Shown in pieces: positions 27,620-40,117 of a stretch of DNA of 64,000 nucleotides. The notes under the pieces are model-generated. The model searched no databases and was not told the DNA's origin. It saw only the letters and a list, made by a program, of their open reading frames with translations. The stretch's first letter is position 1, and every line of letters begins with the position of its first letter. The position numbers and the translations under genes are program-made. Source of the DNA: Umbelopsis ramanniana AG (lineage: Eukaryota > Mucoromycota > Umbelopsidomycetes > Umbelopsidales > Umbelopsidaceae); NCBI RefSeq assembly GCF_025399195.1, contig NW_026252117.1, positions 124,001 to 188,000 on the forward strand, written 5' to 3'.

Positions 27620-29690
27620 ATGTCCGTTGTATATTACAAATTTAAGGCCGCCAAAGATCAAGACTTCGACGTTTATACTTTTGACGGGACCGGCACTTCA
27701 GTCTTCGATCTAAAGCGAGAGATCATACGTGCGAAAAAGTTAGGAAAAGGAACTGACTTTGATCTAGCGATTTATAATTCACAGTCAAATGAAGGTAAGG
27801 AGAATAGAGTTAGTAATCCAACCAATCTTATGCCATCACTCTTTCCTTATCAATAAATATTTGCCATTATTGTTATCAAAGAATACAAAGATGATCTTTT
27901 TACCATTCCGCGCAATACCTCCATCATAGTACGACGATTACCACCATCAAGACCAGGTAAAGGTACTGCTCAACGATATGTCAGTGGCGCGATGCCAAAT
28001 GATGGAAAAGGTTTAGGACAAAGCGGTGCTGGCGTATTACGATCGGGAGCTCCGAATAATGGACCAGGAGAACGCTTTGGCTCTGGAAGAAGCAACGTAT
28101 TTGATGCGAGACAGCAGCGAATGCAACAGCATCAATCATCACAGGTCCAACCCATGCATTTACCTGCAGACCAACAACAGCCATCTGCAGATCCAGCACC
28201 TGAAGACGACTCAGAAGAAGCGAAAATCAAAGCCATGTTCCAGCAAACAACTGATCAATGGGGACAAATGCAGGAAAAAATGGCAGAGTAAGTACATCTT
28301 TTCATTTAATTCCTTCGTCTCGGTTAATGTCTTTCTTGTCAAGCGAAAGCTGTTATTACCTTTTGGCAACATCCTTTCGTTTTTCGAGTATACTCTTCAT
28401 AGCATACCTACAAGTCAACTGCGTATGAAAATGGTATATATTTTGGCCATCGCACAATGGACAAGCTATGTCTGCATTGTGTGTTAACGAAATGATCTTA
28501 TATGGTATATTGATTGTGGTTGGTGGGCCAAATGGACTATATCATATCATCCATCATACGCAATTGCGCACCATCTATGTATTGACAAAAACAATCGCAA
28601 TTGAAAGAAGCATTGTATAAAAAATATAACACATTTTTTTACCGCTTGACAGAAAGATATTGAACTACTTTTTGCATTTGTGTTGGATTATTCTGTACAA
28701 TTGATTCTAATTCATGATTTCCTTTATTTTTACTTTGCGTCAATTCCAGGCAACAATATATCCCATACATGGGCCGTGGAGGTGGAGCAGACTGGCGAGG
28801 AGGTCGTGGTGGACGGGGTGGTAGTCGTGGTGGGTTCACACCTGGTGCCGGGCGAGGACAGGATCCCAACAACGCAAATATGCCACAAAGAGCACCACCG
28901 CCAAATTACATTTGTTTCCGGTGTGGTGAAAAGGGTACGTAGACAGGGATGCAAAGGATATTTGTAAGAGGAGAGCTACATACTAATTCATTTCAATAGG
29001 TCATTTTATCAACAATTGCCCCACGAACGGTGACAAGGAATTTGACAAACATCCTCGTATTAAGCGAACTACTGGTATCCCTAGAAGCTTCTTGAAGGTT
29101 ATAGAACAACCAAAGACGGTGGTTCAAAGCGGTACTGGAGGTGTTATGGTTACTCCTGGGGGTGACTTGGTTGTAGCTGAAGCAGATTCGTAAGTATTTC
29201 GTAATGCAATGCGGTTAGATATCAACGTTGTATACATATTAACTTCTACCAATTGTCTTTTTCCTACAGGGTATCCTGGCAACAATATCAAGCCAAGTCA
29301 TCTGCCTTGGGATCTAACTTGAACGCCGAACTTGGAGATCTTATTGACACAATACCAGTCCCTGATGACCTACAATGCCCAATATGCTTAGGAATATTCA
29401 AAGAAGCAGTCATTACACAGTGTTGCGGTACAAGCTATTGTGATGAATGCATTCGATCTCATATGCTGCTTAATGATCTCAAATGCCAAGATTGTCAAGA
29501 AGTCGTACCAGGTGGTACCGATGGTCTCATACAAAACGTTGATGTTCGACAACGAGTAAACAATTACGTACGAGAATTCGCTCGTAACCAGATGGCGAAT
29601 GTGGGAATGAAACGAGGTGCAGAGGAGACCGATCTAGAAGAATCTGAAGAAGCAATTAGCAATGAGGCAAAGATACCACGAACGGAATGA
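27620..29690 (+). CDS. MPE1: Mpe1/RBBP6-type cleavage and polyadenylation factor subunit
   Basis: Exons 27620-27794, 27882-28287, 28750-28934, 29000-29189 and 29270-29690; 458 residues. N-terminal ubiquitin-like DWNN domain (MSVVYYKFKAAKDQDFDVYTF, residues 1-80); Gly/Gln-rich linker with an RGG-like patch (WRGGRGGRGGSRGG); CCHC zinc knuckle CFRCGEKGHFINNC (~250); C-terminal RING/U-box-like CPICLGIF...CCGTSYCDECI...CQDC (~365-410). This exact domain order defines Mpe1/RBBP6, an essential part of the CPF 3'-end processing complex and a putative E3 ligase. Intron 2 is 462 nt, the longest in the window. Confidence 0.95.
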
Positions 29691-30438
29691 ATGATGCGAT
29701 CATCGCCTGTGAATCGACAACCTGGAATCTTCCACAGATCTTATTTGACTACGTAGCTATGATCAGTTTCATAAAATGTAAATTTTTGTTCTTCGTTAAA
29801 AGAAATACAGCTAATGTGAAAATCCATCGCTTTCTATAATTGAATATTTACGTATTGTTTAGCTTTATGCCCGCTGAGGTTCTAGAACCAACGATTTCAA
29901 TACATTTGAAAAATTCCCAAATTAGTTGGACAATCCTTTACGAAAATGTGTGAAGAAGGCAGACCACTTAGCGAAAAGATATGTTTGTAAGGATTTTAAA
30001 TTTGTTTCACAAGAGGCACTTAACCTCTGCATGTTGTACATCTCTTGAAATGATCAGCAACATACATCAAACAAATAAGAAAGTTCACTAGATTTGGGCT
30101 CGCGCAAGCATCGTGATGTCTTGTGAGCCTATTGACGTGAATTGGGCAACATACACGTTTAGCGGCGGGTACCTCTCAATTAATTTTCAACATGAATGCG
30201 CAGGATATGTATTACTTCATACTTCCAATAAATTGGCTAGAAGTTCTGTTCGTTATTTCACAAAATTTTACAGTAATACAAACGATTTTCAATTGTAAGA
30301 AAGGGGAGAAGAAGGGATAGGAGACTAAGTGTTCGTGGTGTCAGCTACAAGAATGACAAGAGCAGTACATAAGATAAACGACGCACAAACAAAGCTGATG
30401 AGAAAAAGGTAGTGTAGGAGATTATCGCGATGATTAAG
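29691..30438. other. Intergenic between convergent genes
   Basis: The 3' UTRs of MPE1 and the PP2C gene converge here. AT-rich, with no coding frame or structured RNA recognised. Confidence 0.55.
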
Positions 30439-32412
30439 CTACTGATTGGTATTATCATTTGCTTGCGAAGCCGTGTCTTCCCGAGCTTGCTTCTCTGCCG
30501 CCTTCTTGTCAGCGTCAGAGGTAACTTGCAACTCTTCATTGTCAGCCTCATATGTAAGGCCAACATCCTTCAAACCGGAAACCGCCTACCACATCATTAA
30601 ATTATTAGGCGCTGAAAAAATTTCTTTTTGATTACAAAAAATGGGCTGTAATTAAGATATGGTACTGACACTGGGTTCATTGTCTTCCTCTTCGACTTCA
30701 TTACGTTTCGCTTCGTCATGCTCTGCCTTCTTTGTTACAGCGCTTTGGCAACGTGAAACCATCCAATCACGCCATTCATCTTCGGTCTTGCCATTGAGAA
30801 TACCGACGATGACCACAGTCATATTGTCGCAGCCGACACCACCGATTTCGCTGTTAGGTGCCAAGCAATCGTCCATCAACTCTTCACAGATAGCCTTGAG
30901 AGATTTCCTCTGTCCCAATCCAGCACGAACAAAATCTACAGCTTCTTGATTCGTCTTGCAATCCCAAATACCTATTTGGATTTTTTTGTTTAAAACAACA
31001 TCAGATCAGTCTCCCGATTTGCATACTAAAAAACTTGCGGTGAAAAAAAATGACAATTGTATAGACGGCTTACCATCACAAGCGACTATCATGAACTCAT
31101 CATCATCTCCGAGTATGTGTTCGATGATGTCAGGGTTGGCTGTGAATCATTTTTAAACCAGTGAGATTGAGATGAATGAACTACTAGAGTATTTTAAATC
31201 GACGTAGACTTACCTGTGACAATCTGCTCTGTAGCGGGCAAAGAGTTGTTCTGTTTGAATTCAAAATCGCCAATGGCTCTTGATAAAGCGAGATTACCTG
31301 AGAAAGAAAAAATATTAGACATCCCATTTTCAGTTGGTTTCAGATTTTAGTGATGAATACACCAAACCCACCATTAACACGGCCAAACTCAACAAAGCCA
31401 CCAGCAGCAACAATTCGTGACGATTCAGTGCGGTTGACGGGCTTATGGTCGTAAGAGAGAGGTTTGCATTTTCCGTGAATGCTAATAACAGCTCGAGAGT
31501 CACCTGCGTTACTCTGTCATGTAAAAACAAACACCGTTAGTTATCGATGGCAACGCATAGACGACCAGAAAATGTAACTGACCACTAAGACATGGTTATC
31601 TTCTGTGATTAATGCAACAACCGCCGTACAACCAGATGTATCGTTTGCAAATTCCTTGTCTAAAGAAGATGTTGGGGTTGAGATATATTTTTCTCTTTTT
31701 TGGGATGTGTGGTTTGTCCACATAAAGCGAATTCTTTACCTTCACGCAAATCCTGGTCGGTTTTTAAAAAGCCATCTCTCAATGCGTTTTCATACTTCTT
31801 TTCAGAGAATGTTGGTTCGTCTAAGACTTTCTTGTGCAAAAATTGACCACAGTACTTCGCAACAGCAGCTCCTGGAAATGCGCCAATCAAAGAAAGAAGA
31901 AAAAGGATGTGGTACCGTTGGGGGTAAGCTTGTGGAGTACGAACTCGCAGTCAGGACTTGAAAAAAATCTTACCTCCATGACCATCAAACACGGCAAAAA
32001 AGCTTGTACCGGTACTTTCGAGGTTTGGGATCGTAGTATGAGCATCTTCCATAGCTATTAGATAGGAAAAAATCAAGTCAAGGATTCGTTAGGTAGCCAA
32101 GCAAGCAAAATAATTGAGTGACCGCGGTCACACGACGTCCACAACCAAAAACGCTCCCGATGTTGGCGAAAAGCCATTACTCGAAACTTAGCATTGCTTC
32201 CGTGATCGTAGAACAAGATGATGAACAAGATCGTTGGAGGATCACTTGAGGGTATGCTAATGGTCAAGGTCATGATAACAAAGTGCGAAGTTATATATAA
32301 AAAGGATACTGATGCGCCAGCCTTGCATTTCTGAAGCTCCATAAATGACACGAGAATCACCTCCGTCGGTGGAGTGTTTTTCTACAACGGGCTCAGATAG
32401 CGTTTGTCCCAT
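30439..32412 (-). CDS. PP2C protein phosphatase (Ptc2/Ptc3 type)
   Basis: Nine exons (32412-32310, 32054-31974, 31871-31740, 31659-31583, 31513-31372, 31297-31214, 31139-31074, 30971-30670, 30585-30439); 377 residues. MGQTLSEP at the start resembles the MGQxLSxP (N-myristoylation-like) beginning of Ptc2/3. PP2C metal-binding motifs are present: [46 protein letters not shown] and [10 protein letters not shown]. The C-terminal ~80 residues are Glu/Ala-rich and coiled. The family dephosphorylates Ser/Thr with Mn/Mg; in yeasts Ptc2/3 switch off Hog1 and checkpoint kinases. It may act on the same stress pathway as the Nik1 kinase 23 kb away, but that is inference. Confidence 0.93.
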
Positions 32413-32585
32413 ATTTTTGAACGTGTAAAGGTAAGTTTTGAAATTTATAAGAGAGAAAGGATTGATAGACTTAGAGGAGCTAGTTCACACCCAATGCCAT
32501 GCAGCTGCCCCAATTTTGTATGATGTCACACATTGCGAAAAGCGCGAGTCAAAAAAAAAAGTTAGACCACGTAAAAAAAGGGTTT

Positions 32586-33389
32586 CTATCGATCGAGTAT
32601 TGGCTGGGCTTCTATGGTTTGAATGTAATCATATACATGGCTACGTTGTATACTAGAACTCGGCAGATCTTCTATCATCCGACTTATTCTTTTTATAATA
32701 GCTTGCAGTCCTCGAAGATCCGTTTGTGATTCGGGTGCATCGCTTACAGGTAAAACGTCTTTGCAGCATACTATTCCGCTTCTTGGTGTACCGCCGTAGG
32801 TACCGTCTAGCACTCGGGCCACAAACGATACCATAGGATCGTATGTTCCATCTGCCGTCAAATAGATTGTGGAGTCCTTTTCGTTCGAAACCCGCTTTAT
32901 AAATAGATTTTGTAGTTCCTCGTCATCATCCTGAATAGATTTTTCTTCATCCAAGCTAGATCGACGATGGATGTACATGTCATTGAATAATGATTCTTCC
33001 AAGTTTCGCATTGTGCTATTACTCTCTTCACTATCGTCACTTTCATATATGTCAGTTGGGATACCGCGCGACGAATCATCGGAGTAGTTTTGTCGAGGAT
33101 CTGTGTTTTGCCGTGGTCGCCTTCGTGGTGGTGTATAATGTGTTTCTATCTCGCTATCTTCATCGCTACTGTCATCCTCAAAATCCGTTAAGAGCTCTAT
33201 GTTACGCAACAAGAAATGTGTGTGAGCATTCACACGATTTTCGCTGGGAGATTCGTTATCGTATAAGCGCAGGGTTGCCGGAGGAAGAAGTAGTCGGAGA
33301 AAGTTTAGACGAGAGCGGAAAGGTAAGTGGATTGTCTGAGAGCCTTCCCTGTCCCTCTGTGGAGATTCTGACCGAATGTGAATTGGCAT
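32586..33389 (-). CDS. Hypothetical acidic protein
   Basis: A single uninterrupted frame of 267 residues. The middle is Ser/Asp/Glu-rich (EDDSSDEDSE, YESDDSEESNS) and probably disordered. The C-terminal ~90 residues look folded (TIYLTADGTYDPMVSFVARV, SQTDLRGLQAIIKRISRMIE). No known domain is recognised. It lies 174 bp upstream of the PP2C start on the same strand. The lack of introns is unusual for this window; overlapping plus-strand frames look like shadows. Confidence 0.55.
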   Translation of the reverse strand: MPIHIRSESPQRDREGSQTIHLPFRSRLNFLRLLLPPATLRLYDNESPSENRVNAHTHFLLRNIELLTDFEDDSSDEDSEIETHYTPPRRRPRQNTDPRQNYSDDSSRGIPTDIYESDDSEESNSTMRNLEESLFNDMYIHRRSSLDEEKSIQDDDEELQNLFIKRVSNEKDSTIYLTADGTYDPMVSFVARVLDGTYGGTPRSGIVCCKDVLPVSDAPESQTDLRGLQAIIKRISRMIEDLPSSSIQRSHVYDYIQTIEAQPILDR

Positions 33390-33955
33390 GGCCAGCTGTG
33401 CAATTGCAAGGAGGCAAGCAGGTGGATTTTTTGGTGAGGCGGGCGCTCAAACTTTTTTTTCTTGGAAAAACTATGTGGAAGGGAGGGGTGCTTTTAACTC
33501 AGAGACTCGTATTCGCTCACGCAATGTTTCAGCTGACGATATACGTTGTTACAACTGTATTTGGTACCAAGTAATCCATTCGATGTTAGCTGCATGTAGG
33601 CGACATGGCTGCAAAAAGTTGATAATACTACCGTTAATGCGTCATTCGCATCGATCGTCGATACGTAATGAATCTGGGACAGGCGGTTACAATTATGTCA
33701 CATATCTTGCTTGCTGCGTCTAAATGATGATCCCTCTTTTTCATCGAGTTGTTACTGACTACTGTAGTCTCCGCAAATATAGTGTACTGTAGGGTAGGGG
33801 AGCAGAATGGTAGTGCTTATGATTGAGCGCGTGAAGAGTTACAAATACATTCATATATAAATGATGCGAGCTGCTTTGGATGAAATTTTATTGATCTTAT
33901 TTACGAATTTGAAATGAAATTTAGCTGGTGATTTTTTTGTGTATGTAGTAGTTCT
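33390..33955. other. Intergenic, no gene seen
   Basis: Lies between the hypothetical gene's start and the GAR1 stop. A plus-strand frame (33388-33723) has no protein-like composition. Confidence 0.55.
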
Positions 33956-34860
33956 TTAGAAACCTCCACGACCTCCTCTGAAGCCTCCACGAGATCCTCC
34001 ACGGGGAGCACCACGAGAGAAACCGCGTGAAGCACCTCGGGGTGCTCCTCTTCCACCGCGGGGAGCACCACGGCCACTGAAGCCACCACGGCCACCTCCT
34101 CGGCCACCACCTCTCTTTTCTACCTTGCCTTGAAGACCGGTAGGCTTTGAGGCTAGTAGTAATATTTGGTAAGTCTGTGTCAAATGATTCATGATAAAAA
34201 AAAATTAGGTATGAAAATTTCCACTAACCTTTACCAACAACCTTGGGCTTTGGCAAGAATCGCTCTATGGGAAGAAGTTTGTCGGTGCCAATGTAGAACT
34301 TGTCACCAGCAGAGTAAGATCCAGCTTGGATTCCATCTTGAGTCTTGACAGTGAAATATACTTCGTTCAAAGGTCCGAGAATTTCGTCAACCTTGCCGAT
34401 TTGTGTTTTATTTTCAATGAAGATTGGAGCGTTGAAGTAAGGGATTTTTGCGTTGATAGACTTGCAGACAATTTCACCTTCGCAAGCATGCATGAAGCTG
34501 CCCATGGCTGTGATATTACAAAGTTAAAATTTTAATTAGTTGCTGCAGATGTCGACCAGTCGAGCGTCATATTGGCGGGTGTCACTTACGAACAATTTCA
34601 TCAGGAGGACCTTGTTGGAAACCACCTCCGAAGCCACCTAAAAGAGAGGAAAATGTCAGTCAAGTCAATATCAATATTGTATATACGTATTGGTAATTGA
34701 TGTTCTTACCTCGGCCACCGCGGCCACCGCCTCTGGGAGCACCTCGGAATCCTCCACGTCCACCACCTAAAAGTGTTTTTTGTTAGATATATGGCGGGAA
34801 TTGACGGTCTAAGTAACATTACATACGTCCACCACGATCACCAAATCCTCCAGAGCCCAT
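33956..34860 (-). CDS. GAR1: H/ACA snoRNP protein Gar1
   Basis: Exons 34860-34827, 34766-34710, 34637-34590, 34507-34229 and 34152-33956; 204 residues. It has N- and C-terminal Gly-Arg-rich (RGG) domains flanking the Gar1 core ([43 protein letters not shown]). The core binds Cbf5/dyskerin and helps release substrate during rRNA pseudouridylation; it is also part of telomerase RNP in some fungi. The RGG parts fit nucleolar localisation. Three short N-terminal exons each end in phase 1 within Gly codons. Confidence 0.96.
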
Positions 34861-35740
34861 TTTGTTTAGATTATAAAAGTTGGAGACTGTGTAAGAGGTT
34901 TGCCTAAGCGTTGAATAGACTTTTGATACAAAATCAAAAATGTTTGCACCTTGTGGCTTAGATTTGAAAGTATTGTGACTGCCATCTTGAGAGCACCAAC
35001 CCAATGTGAGGGAACTCATTCACCTCTGGTAAAACAGCTCCTATTATTCTGGTAGCAAGGAGATATTTTAAAATGATAAATACATACTAATGTCATTGAC
35101 TGAAAGGAAAAATAGTGAAAGATGATGATTTACTTTTTAGCGAGTCTACCAATAGTCTTTACTTTATCCCATAAAGAATGTATAACAATCGAGTTTCTAT
35201 GGTAAAAGCAAGCCATAAACTTCAGAATTTTGACTTTATCGTCAGCACCACGGCTACGATACTAGAGCCATCATTTACCAACAACCACGTTAACTATTTT
35301 TCATGAGCTGAAGAAATACAGCATTCAGTTGGTGTTCAGCTGATATATAGTCTAATGCAATTGGATTAGTCTGAAGAGTAGTTATGTACCTTATTGCCCA
35401 TTCATTATATCTTTTTGAACGTTTCCGGGCATGTAAAAATGTTACTTGAATTTGACTATCAGTGCTTTTAGCAAAGCAACCTGTAAAATGCACTCTTTCC
35501 TAATGATGAGTCCCTGGTTCCAATGTTGTTTGGGTTGCACTACCCTGTTTACGCCTTTATTTTATCACAAATGAAAATGAAGGTGGTACGTGAAAATCCC
35601 CACTGCGATCGGGGGACATTTGATGACGTTTGAGGAAATTTCAGCTCCTGCCAAACTGACAAATTTCACTTAACTGTTGTTCAGTGTACCTGTCTATTAA
35701 ACTTGCTATAACAACTGCCCCTCGGTGCACTGAATACTAC
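34861..35740. other. Intergenic between divergent genes
   Basis: About 0.9 kb separating GAR1 (minus) and the ARS2 gene (plus). No gene, tRNA or repeat seen; it should hold both promoters. Confidence 0.55.
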
Positions 35741-38459
35741 ATGTCAGATCGTCGAGAATACTCACCTCCACGTGGAGGACAACGCTACTCAGAATGGTCT
35801 GATGAAGAATACCCACAAAGTCGTGGCCGCGAGAAATTCAGGTCAGAACGGGGTGCGGACAAAGACAGAAGCTATTTAGAAGATTACGAAAGAAGAAAGA
35901 GATCAAGGCATAGCCCATCGCCTCCAGAAGGTATGACATCAGTTTAACAGATCCTGCCTCTAGTTTTCCTTACTAAACGCGGAATGTGCGCTTGTAGATC
36001 GTCGATACGGCAGAAGACGACTATCTTCATTCTCACCAGAATATCGCGGCCCTTCACGTTCGCGCTCAGATCGCCATAGCCGTGGTCGTGAACGTGAGAG
36101 AGATCAAGATGGAGATCATTACATTCCAAATTATGACCGTGATGGCTATGCCCCAGCACCGAAGTATAGTCAGTTGCCAGAAAATACTATGCAGTATGGT
36201 TATCCAGGTCAGTGAATTATGAGACCAATGTAGCGTATGTTCCGTAACTAGCATAATGACAGCTTGCAATAATGTATGTTCAGATATGCAAATGCTCGGA
36301 TGGCAAGGACCTGGTGCTAAGTATGTTGATAATGGTTATGCTTTATGCACGGTATTATGAAAAGCTTATACGGTCATTTGTTATAGCAGCCCTACCGTAG
36401 ACCCAAGTCAGTTGGACTATTTAATAACTTTCAAGCAATACTGCGACTATATTCGAAGCACAAACCCTCGCACTCACTTTGACGATGACGAATATACAAA
36501 AAAATATACTGTATATAAGGAGAAGTTTAACGCTAAGCAGCTTGCCACCTTTTTCGAACAACAAAAGGATAAAGAATGGTTTCAAGAGAAATACCACCCA
36601 TCACTGTCGAAAAAGAGAAAAGAAGAACTGAAGCATTTGAAGCAGCGATACTACAATCAATATCTGATCGACCTTGAGAATGGCAAATATGATGATGTAC
36701 GATTCGATGAGCCAGAAGGTGGTTTTAAGCAACAGGATACTCAAATGTCAGGCACTGCTGAGGGAGAGGCAAGCGAAGAATGGGAACCAAGATTGATCAT
36801 CAAAACTGTTCCTCCCACAATCCCTCGAAATAAAATTGTTGAAGTAAGTATTTGGGCATTGGAGGATCAGCAGGCTGCAGTATTTTAACAATTTATGGTA
36901 GATGTGTGAACAAGTCGAAGGATTTGATTATCTTGCCTTGTCCGAACCCACACCAGCCAAGAAGTTTCACCGGCTTGGTTGGATCAACTTTAAGGAAGGC
37001 ACTGATATCAAAGCTGCGTTTGATAAACTCGATAATCAAAAGGTACGGAATGGCTACAGGTGGTACATATCAACGCAAATGCATTAATATACTTACCTTT
37101 CCTCATTAGATTGATGATTTTACATTCCACTTAGCTATGAACAAGATTCAGTCCTCTCAGAATCGCGTCCCAAGACATGCGCCAGAAATTTCAAATACCA
37201 CCGAGAGGATCAAACTGGACTTGGAACGGGCGAAGCAAGTAGCAAAAAACTTGGAATCGGAATTGGGAGACAATGTAAATGGCCTGGAATTGGTTGAAGT
37301 CAGAGCAAAGCGTTTGTTAGAACAGCATGACGAACGGTTGCAAAATGGCGAAAATGAAGAGGATCCCGAAGGTTCAAGCAGTGAAGAGAAAGAGGAAAGA
37401 TGGAGAATTAAGCGACAATTGGATATCATTCTGACATATCTCAGAAATGCCTTCATGTTTTGCTACTATTGTGGACTAGAATGCGAATCTTTTGACGAGC
37501 TAGGAAAAAAATGTGTGGAACCACACTATCGAAAATCTGCACTACTATCAGGGGAAGGAAGTGGTGACCCCAAAGATGCCAAGAGGGGTAGGGTTCTAGA
37601 GCTTTTTAGTTCTCCAATCGTCATATGTATGATATCTAACCTATTTGTTTTAGTCGCAAGGTGGGCAGAGAACCTTGATCAGAAGATTGATTTGAAGATC
37701 AACACCCCCGATGACCGTACGCTGGAAAAGATGGGCGGCAAGGTGCTCCAAAAGTAAGAACTTCATAGTGCCATATGCCTCAATAATTGATTGTATGCTG
37801 ATAGCCATCTTTATAGGGAACTCGATGCATTTGTTGAGCAAAATGTGTTGAAGGAACACGATGCCAAATTCAAGTGTAAAGTCAAAGATTGTAAAAAGGC
37901 TTTCAAAGGATATGGATATGTTGAAAAGCATATCAACATGAAGCATCCAGAAGAGGTTGAAGCTATCAAAGCTGAAGTGGAGTTTTTCAATAATTATGTG
38001 CTGGATCCGAACCACTTGCTTCCAACATCTGGTCAGCAAGGCTTACCATCCGGCAATGTTGCCGGACTACCTCTCAACACATCATCTGCCCCACCGTTTA
38101 TGATGGGAGTAGGTAATGGTATGCGAATGGGAGGAGGGTTTACACCCGTGCAAGCGGCGGTAATGGGAACGCCCTGGAATCAGATACCAAGAATTGGATT
38201 CAATGAACAAAATTCATGGTCTGTTATGCAGCGAAGAGGCTCACGGAATAGCGCTTCAGATATGCACGGCCCTGGTGGCGTGCCAAGCGGCGCAAGGTGA
38301 GATGATGAACCACTTATACAAAATGTATCAATGCACCCAGTTACTAATCAAAATTTTAACAATAATAGTCTTGATATGCCGAAAGATCCACGCCAAGTGA
38401 CCTCTTACGTAGATCTTGATGCTCCTGCTGAAGGTGACTCAGAAATGTCTTTTCTCTAG
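35741..38459 (+). CDS. Serrate/ARS2 homologue (nuclear RNA fate factor)
   Basis: Nine exons (35741-35930, 35998-36207, 36284-36320, 36387-36843, 36902-37042, 37110-37587, 37654-37753, 37817-38296, 38369-38459); 727 residues. N terminus rich in Arg/Ser/Asp/Tyr. The core helical region has LITFKQYCDYI and FFEQQKDKEWFQEKYHPS, as in ARS2. An RRM-like section (FHRLGWINFKEG) follows, then a charged leg, and a single C2H2 finger (CKVKDCKKAFKGYGYVEKH) followed by HPEEVEAI. It ends with the conserved TSYVDLDAPAEGD. ARS2 (S. pombe Pir2) links the nuclear cap-binding complex to RNA decay, 3'-end formation and silencing. It is absent from budding yeast. Confidence 0.93.
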
Positions 38460-39049
38460 ATAGTAAACCTCTGTCGGAAAAAAAGATCGCTTGACATAGT
38501 AAATACTATCAGTAATATGTAAATGCAATTGCAAATTGAAGAAACAATGGCACTGTAGTCATAAAGTCAATGTTGCCCTTCATTCCCCTTTTTATGACTA
38601 TCCTCATCGGCAAAATATAGAAACCTTGACCAGCTCATTCTATCAACATATTCAATTTTGAATGCAGTGAATTACAGCAGTACGGTCGTCAGTCGTTTCA
38701 GTTATGATGGTATCTTGATAAATCCTTTGTCTTACTTATTAGCATGGTCAGCGTTTTGCAATACGTTTCTGTATGCTGATAACAACATGCTTATCCTGTG
38801 AGGCCGCCATGAAAAAAAATAAAAAAGAGAAGGGGGTGAGTAGTTATAAGCGTAGCCAACCGTTCGTATAGAAAAAGGTATTGTGATATTAGGCTTTTTG
38901 ACAAATGCTTGATAATTTGGTTTTAGTGATCGAAGTAGCAAAAATTTCAATTTTTGGACCAACGTTGAATTTGATGACGTCAACCATAACTTCAATACCA
39001 TAGCTTGTTCCAAGTCCAAGTTGTGAAGTGTGAAGATTTGTACATTGAC
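38460..39049. other. Intergenic, no gene seen
   Basis: 3' UTR of the ARS2 gene and promoter of RBM8A. Contains a short A/AG-rich tract near 38,814-38,835; otherwise nothing recognised. Confidence 0.55.
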
Positions 39050-39936
39050 ATGACGGAGCACGAAAGCACGATTGACCTCAATCCAGCGGCGGACGAGATT
39101 ATCGACGACAGCATGGCAGTAGACGATGGTATGTTTAGTTTGCTTGGGCAAATCACGAAAGGATCGACTTCCATTCATAGTCATGATCAAAAGACGCACC
39201 TGGAACGTGAATTTACATTAGCCTCAAAACACATAATACTCACGTTACTTCTGATCAATAGCCCCTGCTGTAAAGAGAAAGGGAAGAGGATTTGCTTCTA
39301 CGGCAGGTAAGCTCGACTGTTTAAAATTTGAATCGCTTGATCTTAAGTGAAATCTTAACGATGCGTTTTCTTGACAGAATCCCGCGTTTCAAATAAATAC
39401 GACAGCTATGATCGTATGGATGAGGACTCAACCGTCCAAGTTTCTACAAATGCTCAGAGATGTAAGCGCACATATTCAGGAACATTGAGCTTTCGCCATT
39501 TTTGCTAATGATGTTCTTTTATAGCCGTCGAAGGTTGGATCGTCGTTGTTACCGGCGTGCACGAGGAAGCTGATGAAGAGGCTGTTACAGAAAAGTTCGC
39601 AGAATACGGAGAGATAAAAAACTTGCACCTTAATCTCGATAGACGAACAGGTTATGTTAAGGTATAGGAGAACGACCGATGTGTTTAATGAATTCTGGAT
39701 CATGGATGCTTACATTTCATTTTGAACTTCCATTGTAGGGCTATGCGCTAATTGAATACGAGACATACAAAGAAGCCAAAACAGCAATCGACAGCGCCAA
39801 CAACACCCAATTCTATGAACAAACCATCCACGTAGACTTCACATTTGTACGACCTCCAGAAGGTTCCGGCAGACAACCAGACCGTAGAGATAGTAGAAGA
39901 CGTCAACGAAGTGCTAGCCCAGGCAAGAGATGGTAA
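39050..39936 (+). CDS. RBM8A: RBM8A/Y14, exon-junction-complex core protein
   Basis: Exons 39050-39128, 39262-39306, 39378-39461, 39525-39661 and 39739-39936; 180 residues. Acidic N terminus, short basic patch (VKRKGRGF), one RRM ([18 protein letters not shown]..., [17 protein letters not shown]) and an Arg/Ser-rich tail ([17 protein letters not shown]), as in metazoan Y14. It pairs with Mago on spliced mRNA 20-24 nt upstream of exon junctions. Its presence fits an intron-rich genome that keeps the EJC. Confidence 0.95.
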
Positions 39937-40117
39937 TTTGTGCTTAATGCACCATCTTCGGCAGCAATATCAATCCGATAACATCGAGTTGCCATATTAC
40001 AATTAAAAGACAAAAATAAAAAATTACTTCTGTATCAATGACGTCGTCAGGATTTCAATGTCCCTCACACTTATAAGCTCTAGTGCAGAAGTGGTTGTTC
40101 AGCTCACAGTATAACAA

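Noticed and set aside
32990-33723. Plus-strand frames of 194 and 111 codons over and beside the acidic hypothetical gene
   Set aside because: They are Cys/Val/Tyr-rich shadows of the minus-strand acidic repeat-like codons, with no domain.
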